A stretch of DNA of 64,000 nt, taken from positions 14,246,106-14,310,105 of the forward strand of contig NC_045141.1 in NCBI RefSeq assembly GCF_008831285.2. Direction: 5' to 3'. Below the pieces are notes generated by a model. It was given only the letters and a program-made list of their open reading frames with translations. It made no database searches and was not told where the DNA came from. Position numbers and translations under genes: made by a program. This DNA is from Nymphaea colorata (taxonomy: Eukaryota; Streptophyta; Magnoliopsida; Nymphaeales; Nymphaeaceae). Within the stretch, counting starts at the first letter, position 1. Every line of letters begins with the position of its first letter. Positions 58,193 to 64,000 of this stretch are shown here, in pieces.

Positions 58193-61100
58193 CTGATGTG
58201 CAGAGTGATAAATAAGATACTGAAGCAGGACCACTTTGTTTTTCATTGCTTCAGGTGCAGAAACGTCTGTACCAGCCCAGCTAAAGGTTAAATCAGCTTC
58301 TTGTTGATCAATTGCAAGAATGATTTTTATGATTTTGATATGACTGCTGAGAAGCAGTACTTGAATGAACAGCTCTGTCAATTTTGTGAGTCTCTCGTGA
58401 GAATAATTAAATTCTCGGGGAGAGGTAACAGGAGCCTAAATTTTTGAGGCACTCCTTACGTCTGCAGTTACAAATTTTTCATCCATAAAGGTATGGCTTT
58501 TTATTAAAAGGTATAAGAGTACATCTTTTCTTTACCAATTTCAGGAAGATGGCTTCTTCATAGTTCTTTAAAGCTGCATGTTTACATTTTGCAGCCACAG
58601 AAAAGTTTAGCCAACCGAGTTGTTTGATCTAATAAATAATAGTACTACTTCAGTCTCCAAGACGATAACTTCTTTCTCCATGCTTAACTTTAGGAGAACT
58701 GTTTCTTTACTTTATGAGATCTTTTTATGATGGGTGTCCGATCATTTACATCCTACCACTTGCTAATCAAGCAGTGATTTCTTATTAATGAGGTTTTGGG
58801 GCAGCCTGAGTTCTAGGTAACGATGTCTACTGTTTCACCATTCCTTTGGCACATAGCTGGCAAGCAAATTTCAAAAACTAGGAGTAGGACATGGCGGGAC
58901 ACTGCTAGATGTAGAATTTTCAGGCTTATCATTTAATAAAAAATAAACTGGACCCTAGCGTGATGTATTTCATTTAGTCTTTTAAAATGAAATGCTTTTT
59001 TTAGACCATTCAGATTGATTTTGCACCTAAACTGACGTGTGGATCATGCCCACAGGCTTCTGAACATGATGGCCTTAATCAGTTATTTGTACTTATTTGG
59101 GCTGCGAGACAGAAACAATAGGGTCATGCGCTGCCAGCATAGGTACCCATTTCCTACAGCCGAACGCCTCATTGTGTAACCAAAAAAGTGTGTTTTTTAA
59201 GCATTTGGAAATGTGTTTTACATGAAATGGTCCTATATCAACCAGGACTAGAAGACAATGACCTCTTATTCTCTTCTAAGATGATGGAGAAGTGCTGTCT
59301 GTTTGTATTGGGTTGTAACGATTGCCTCACCTGCCATGCACCACAAATCTTGGGAAAACACTTTAAAATGGTGGACCTTAGTGTGGATTTGCTATGTTAG
59401 GTATGGTATTGACCATGCAGGACGCTATTGGAGGGTACATGGTGCGAGTTTTCTCGTCTACGTTGTGAGAGACCAGCATTTTGTCATTTTTCTGTGACAT
59501 AGCTTGTAAAGTAAATTTAAATGGACAGGGTGTTTGCTTGATTCTGGACTTATCAGGTGGGAGTTAATAAGAATGGTTCAACTATGGCTTTGGCATTTAA
59601 TAAGCTCCATGTTTCAAGACTGTGAATGACTTACTGGAGCCTGAAGTCCACTGTACAAGGGTAACTTGTGTCTGAACCTTTATCATGTACTGGTCGCCGT
59701 AGGTACTCAAACAAGTACATTTCTGATGTAATTGCTGTAACGTTAAGACTTCATGGCGTGCAGTATCAAGGAGAAAATATGTTAAAAAGACATATTTGAT
59801 GATTTTTTTCCTTTTTCTCAATCCATTTGTCGCACCATAAAATGTTTTGTTTCTCCCCGCTGGATCTATGGCACTAAACCACTTCATGTGGGAGTGCAAG
59901 TGTTTGTGGCAATTTCTGTTCTTTGATGGATAAATAAGAGTGCAACATTATTTTGTACAACCTTATATTGTATATGAGATATCAGTAATTATTCTGTCCT
60001 TTCACTGGGAGATTTATATGTCCAAGTGAGGGCGATCCATTCCTCGGTAGCCATGAATTGACTGCTTTTTGATGAACAGATTCTAACATGGTACTGCTCT
60101 TTCGCACCATCTCTTTAAGCGATCTGTTATTTACCTCGTTCCCTGAGGATCGTCAATTTCATTCCATCAGTTCATAATTCTCCAGTTTGTAGGAATACAC
60201 TTCTGCAAGCCTCCAATTTTGATTATGCTTTCTGTTTTCTTAGAGGACCATTCTGAGTCTCGGTGAATTTCTTCGGAATGATTTTAGGCCTTTATATGAA
60301 GCTATTTTTATAAATTTGATTAGATTGCAGCTGCTTAACCCCTACCATAGTGCTCAGAGCAATTACCAAAGTGAAAAGTGTCGGGAGAACGTCTTTTCTT
60401 CCTTTTCCTTATTGTGTTTTTGTTTTTAATGGTAGCCTCTATCTTCGGGTAACTAGTAGGCCTGAAATGGTGCAACAATCTTTAGAGGTGAAACCCAAAC
60501 TTGAAATCCAAATGTATTTTCTGCAAAATTCTGGACTAGGCTATCTGGAGTTCATGGCTTAACCCTTTTTACTGTCGACATTATGTTTTAGGTCCTCATT
60601 CTGTAAATATATTTCTGTGGACACTCGTCTTCAAGGCTACCAGGAGTTTGTCATATATAGTTCGACTTCCTCAGTGGAGGCACCTCCTGCTGATTGGTGC
60701 TCTTCTAGTCTTCCGTTTATCTCTTTTTCATGGTTCTTGGCAAATACAGAATGACAGAAGGTGCTTTACTTTTAGAAAAATAGCAAAAGTTGTTCTAACA
60801 TTCAAGAACCACCATTTTGGTCGCCTGATCGTGTTTGTACTGTTCCTTGAAGAGTTTTCTTTCTGTGAATTATTCAAAAGTTAGATGCAGCGCTTATCTG
60901 TGTTCCGTTTTGCTATTTCTTTGATGCGGTATTTAAAGTTCTATATTAAAAAGCATTGGCTGGTTTGACCGTCTGGTGGGCAGTACCGTGGACATGTGAA
61001 TCTAACTTTCTTCTAACTTGTAATAACTCTCTGGGTAGACGTGAAGCTTTTTCAGCCTGGCCTTCTATGAGGCATCTTCTCACATCTTAAACCAGAAGAA

Positions 61101-62811
61101 GTTAAATGGCGATTTGATGAGAGGTGGAAACCACTCTCCCCATCCCCCTCACCCTCAGAGTTCAGGGCTACTTAAAATTCTGGGTGAACATGACACTTGT
61201 CAACTAGACTGTAGCGCATTCTATGAGTAACACCCGTAGGAATTGAACCGATGACCAAACAAATAAACTGAATGGACGAGTAATGCTAAAGTTGTCACTG
61301 AAGAAAATTGAAGGGATAAAAACCACTGCCGCTACTTGACTGATTTGCAGAATCTATGCTATTTTCAGTGAGATGTCTGGGCTTAACAGGCGAAGGTGCA
61401 CTGAGAAAATAATTGAAACGGTCTGGAAAGATTCCTGAGAATCCAAATCCATCTCTAAGTCTCTAGGGGATCGTGCCTGGGCAGACTTGGATGAATTTGA
61501 GTTCTGATTTGTGAAATAGAAACAGAATTTGAACTTTCACATAATCGAACTCATACCTATCAGTCAGATATCTGTTGGTATTCAATACGAAAATTGAGCT
61601 TTGATTTCAGATGTCCTTTCATTTCCCAACCCTTCCACATCTCCCAGCGTGGTTGCATCGTATTTCATTACAGATATCCAATAATCTGCAAAACATTTGC
61701 ATCTCTAATCTGAGTCTTCTCATGTATTTGCATTGTTTTGAATCACGAGTTACTTTACTTGTCAATGGAATTGGTGTTAAATATTATGTAGATCGAACCT
61801 ATACATTTTAGTTCCAATTCTTGGCAACTCAACTGCCTCCAAATACCAATATTTAACGTTGGTTGCTGACCTTCTCATATAGAAAGAAGCACCACTGAGT
61901 CAGTGACCATATGGGGTGTTTGATAGCATAAAATGTTTCACAGGCCCACAAAAATCCGTGGGCAATTGCCCTCACAGACACAAAAAGTGTTCATTTTTCA
62001 CATTGATATTTATTGGCAGTTTTTCTCATTTACCTACTGTTGCCCCTTCAAAAATTAAAATGATATAACTATTACTTTTTAGACAATTTTCTGGCTCTTC
62101 CCCTGCTTACATGGGATTGAAAACAATCAACTGAAAGGGTACAGTTCAATAATTTAAATCCTACTTTCGATCATGCACAAATACAAAAAGAAACCATGGT
62201 GACAGCACTCTCTTCAAACTGAGATGAAAAATATGAAAGGAAATGATAGGATTTCCTAACTGCAGGGTGACAACATTATTCTAAGTTTGATCTTCATAAC
62301 AGGTTAAGTATAAATCTATCAGGCAATTGGAATCGAGTGAAAGCTTATCAGAAGTATTATATGAAAGTGATGACAGTGAACTTCAAACGTGAGTATTTTG
62401 CGTTGGTTAGCCAAACTAAACCATATAATGTATAAATAAAGTCTGCATGCTTGACTTGGCAAAAACATCGATTCTTCGATTGCTGAAATCTTAATAGCAT
62501 TTCAAAAGTTGACAGAAACAGAGCGTAAAGCAACTGCTAAATCATTTGAAATGTAATATCCATGTAACCTTTCCATTTTATACTTGGAAAATTGACAATG
62601 ATGAACTTACCAGAATTTGACTTTAAAAAAGAATAATTTTTTACACACAGAAAGGAATCCCACTAACTGAGTGGGAGGACAAAGTTCCCTTTCCTTCTCC
62701 TCGCCTCAGGGTCTAGAGCAACTTCGGGACTTAGGTAGTCATACGATGTCGATACATTCTTTAACTCGAATGTCGCACATGTTACTATTTGTGGTCTAAA
62801 GGAGCAGCACC
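58193..62811. other. 3' flank of UBP22 and gene-free DNA
   Basis: The first few hundred bases are the likely 3' untranslated region. The rest contains only short open frames (for example 59188-59400, 60350-60562 and 60648-60884) without recognisable domains. At about 61205-61260 a B-box-like GGTTCAATTCC (minus strand) hints at another SINE remnant. At about 61914 GGGGTGTTTGATAGC resembles a MITE terminus, but no partner end was found. Confidence 0.45.
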
Positions 62812-62885
62812 ATGGGAATTAAACTGAGGACATATTGCCAGCATGCCACTCAGCGTAACCAGCTATGCTATGTCCTTAGGTGCTG
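62812..62885 (-). mobile_element. tRNA-like SINE head (RNA polymerase III A and B boxes)
   Basis: On the minus strand, TAGCATAGCTGGTTA (A box-like, 62870-62856) is followed by CAGTTTAATTCCC (B box-like, 62826-62814). The TAGCTGGTTA word is shared with the SINE head at 8425-8486, supporting a common family. It is too diverged to be a functional tRNA gene. Confidence 0.4.
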
Positions 62886-64000
62886 CAGTTTAAGTTTAAG
62901 TGATTGGTTTGGAAAGCTGATATTTAGAAGACTATTTTATGTACTTTCAGCACGAGCGGACCAACATCACCTTCTCTACATTTATTATAAGTAGTAATGA
63001 AATGGATCATGGTTTTGAAATTTTGATTCTTTCTTAAACTCTATGAAGTCCAATTGAATCATTTTCAAGTTCCAATCCCGGCCGTTTAGGTCCATATTTA
63101 CAGGCTACGTAAATTTGCCTGTTTTCACATTTAAAAGGAATACAAAAACATCTCCAATTGGACTATGTTGGTTTAGACGCATATCCAACAAAAAGTGACC
63201 AGTCAATGCCTCAATGCCGTCATATTTCCCGTAAAACCCATTAATATTCAGGTTAATAAGTTAAAATCTCTTCAGAAGTGGAGGTAGACGAGATCTAAAT
63301 CTAGATATTGAAAATTGAACTCAATCTGAGGCAACTCCAACCAAATTTTGGTTGCATTCCGTTGTCACATTGGATGTCTAAATCCAAATGCTTAGGGGTG
63401 GTTTGACAGCAAGAACACTCATAACATATCTTAAAAAAAAAAATTGAGACATATTCATGAAATATTACTTATAGGTTTCCATGAATCTATCTCAAGATTC
63501 TCCATTCTTTGCAGATTCATGGGCACTTTCATGACATCTCTCTGATGCCAAAAGTTGCTCTCATAAACTGAGAAAAGGCAAAATGCTCTTTTTTTTCATA
63601 AGATCATGCATGAACCATGTTTATTAATGGATCAAAATTTAGAAAAAGAAACATATTTAAAAAAAAAAACAAAATGTTTGATGTACAAATTACAGAATGT
63701 TTGATTTCTTCTAGTCTATTTTGAACACAACAGTAAAATCATGAATATCTTAAGTGTACCTTTTTAAGTCTGGCTGAAAATCTTTAATTTAGTAAACCAT
63801 AGATTTTGATGTGAATTTTTTGTCATCCATACAAAAGTATGTGATATTAGGTTTATAAATTCGACGTCAAAAGTAATCGAAGACATCCTTAAAACGCCAA
63901 TATCTTAAATCACCTCAGAACTTGATATTCGATGGGTCCAAGTGTGGCAAAAGAACATAGAACCACTATATTGTTATCAATATCCCTTCATATCGGATCG
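62886..64000. other. Terminal intergenic DNA, no gene seen
   Basis: AT-rich with A tracts. From about 63397 (GGGGTGGTTTGACAGC) the sequence looks like the start of a MITE with repeated TTCATGAATCT/AGATTCATG words. No matching right end was identified before the window ends. Confidence 0.4.

Noticed and set aside
60350-60884. Short hydrophobic open frames downstream of UBP22
   Set aside because: Isolated 70-80 codon frames without homology or supporting signals, and similar in length to chance frames in this base composition.

Overview
This window is nuclear DNA from a flowering plant. The evidence is intron-rich genes with GT-AG junctions, plant-specific families (a Golgi hydroxyproline O-galactosyltransferase and a type-B MGDG synthase), AT-rich intergenic DNA with many AT/CT microsatellites, and Ty1/copia, LINE and hAT-type transposable elements. 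The first exons of the MGDG synthase and UBP22 genes are strikingly GC-rich against AT-rich surroundings. I cannot name the species.

I reconstructed six protein-coding genes by joining exons whose phases agree and whose joined product matches a known family. In order they are: the 3' end of a RING-H2 gene (+, 31-753); glycerol kinase (+, 3475-6277, 4 exons, 534 aa); a hydroxyproline O-galactosyltransferase of family GT31 (-, 11998-19400, 11 exons, 348 aa); a type-B MGDG synthase (+, 28095-31416, 8 exons, 461 aa); ER membrane complex subunit 7 (-, 43870-49310, 7 exons, 198 aa); and ubiquitin-specific protease 22 (+, 54325-58192, 3 exons, 590 aa). They do not form one pathway. Glycerol kinase and MGDG synthase both belong to glycerolipid metabolism, but clustering is not implied. 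The galactosyltransferase and EMC7 genes are, from memory, direct neighbours in Arabidopsis, so their shared strand here may be ancient synteny, now separated by MGDG synthase and about 24 kb.

The intergenic and intronic DNA is mostly transposon-derived. A complete but broken copia element (37838-43392) has two LTRs, a primer-binding site, a polypurine tract and a perfect 5-bp target duplication. It sits at the junction of a pre-existing ~92-bp tandem duplication. Its LTRs carry an inverted pair of MSA-like (MYB3R) motifs just upstream of the TATA box. Four short non-autonomous elements have clear 8-bp target duplications, typical of hAT transposons (9521-10306, 13466-14023, 35361-35518, 36243-36429), and a fifth older relative lies at 33158-33334. 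A degenerate LINE end lies at 20360-21670. The stretch from 21.7 to 27.5 kb is a very AT-rich desert with no gene that I can recognise, and 58.2-64.0 kb holds no gene that I can support.
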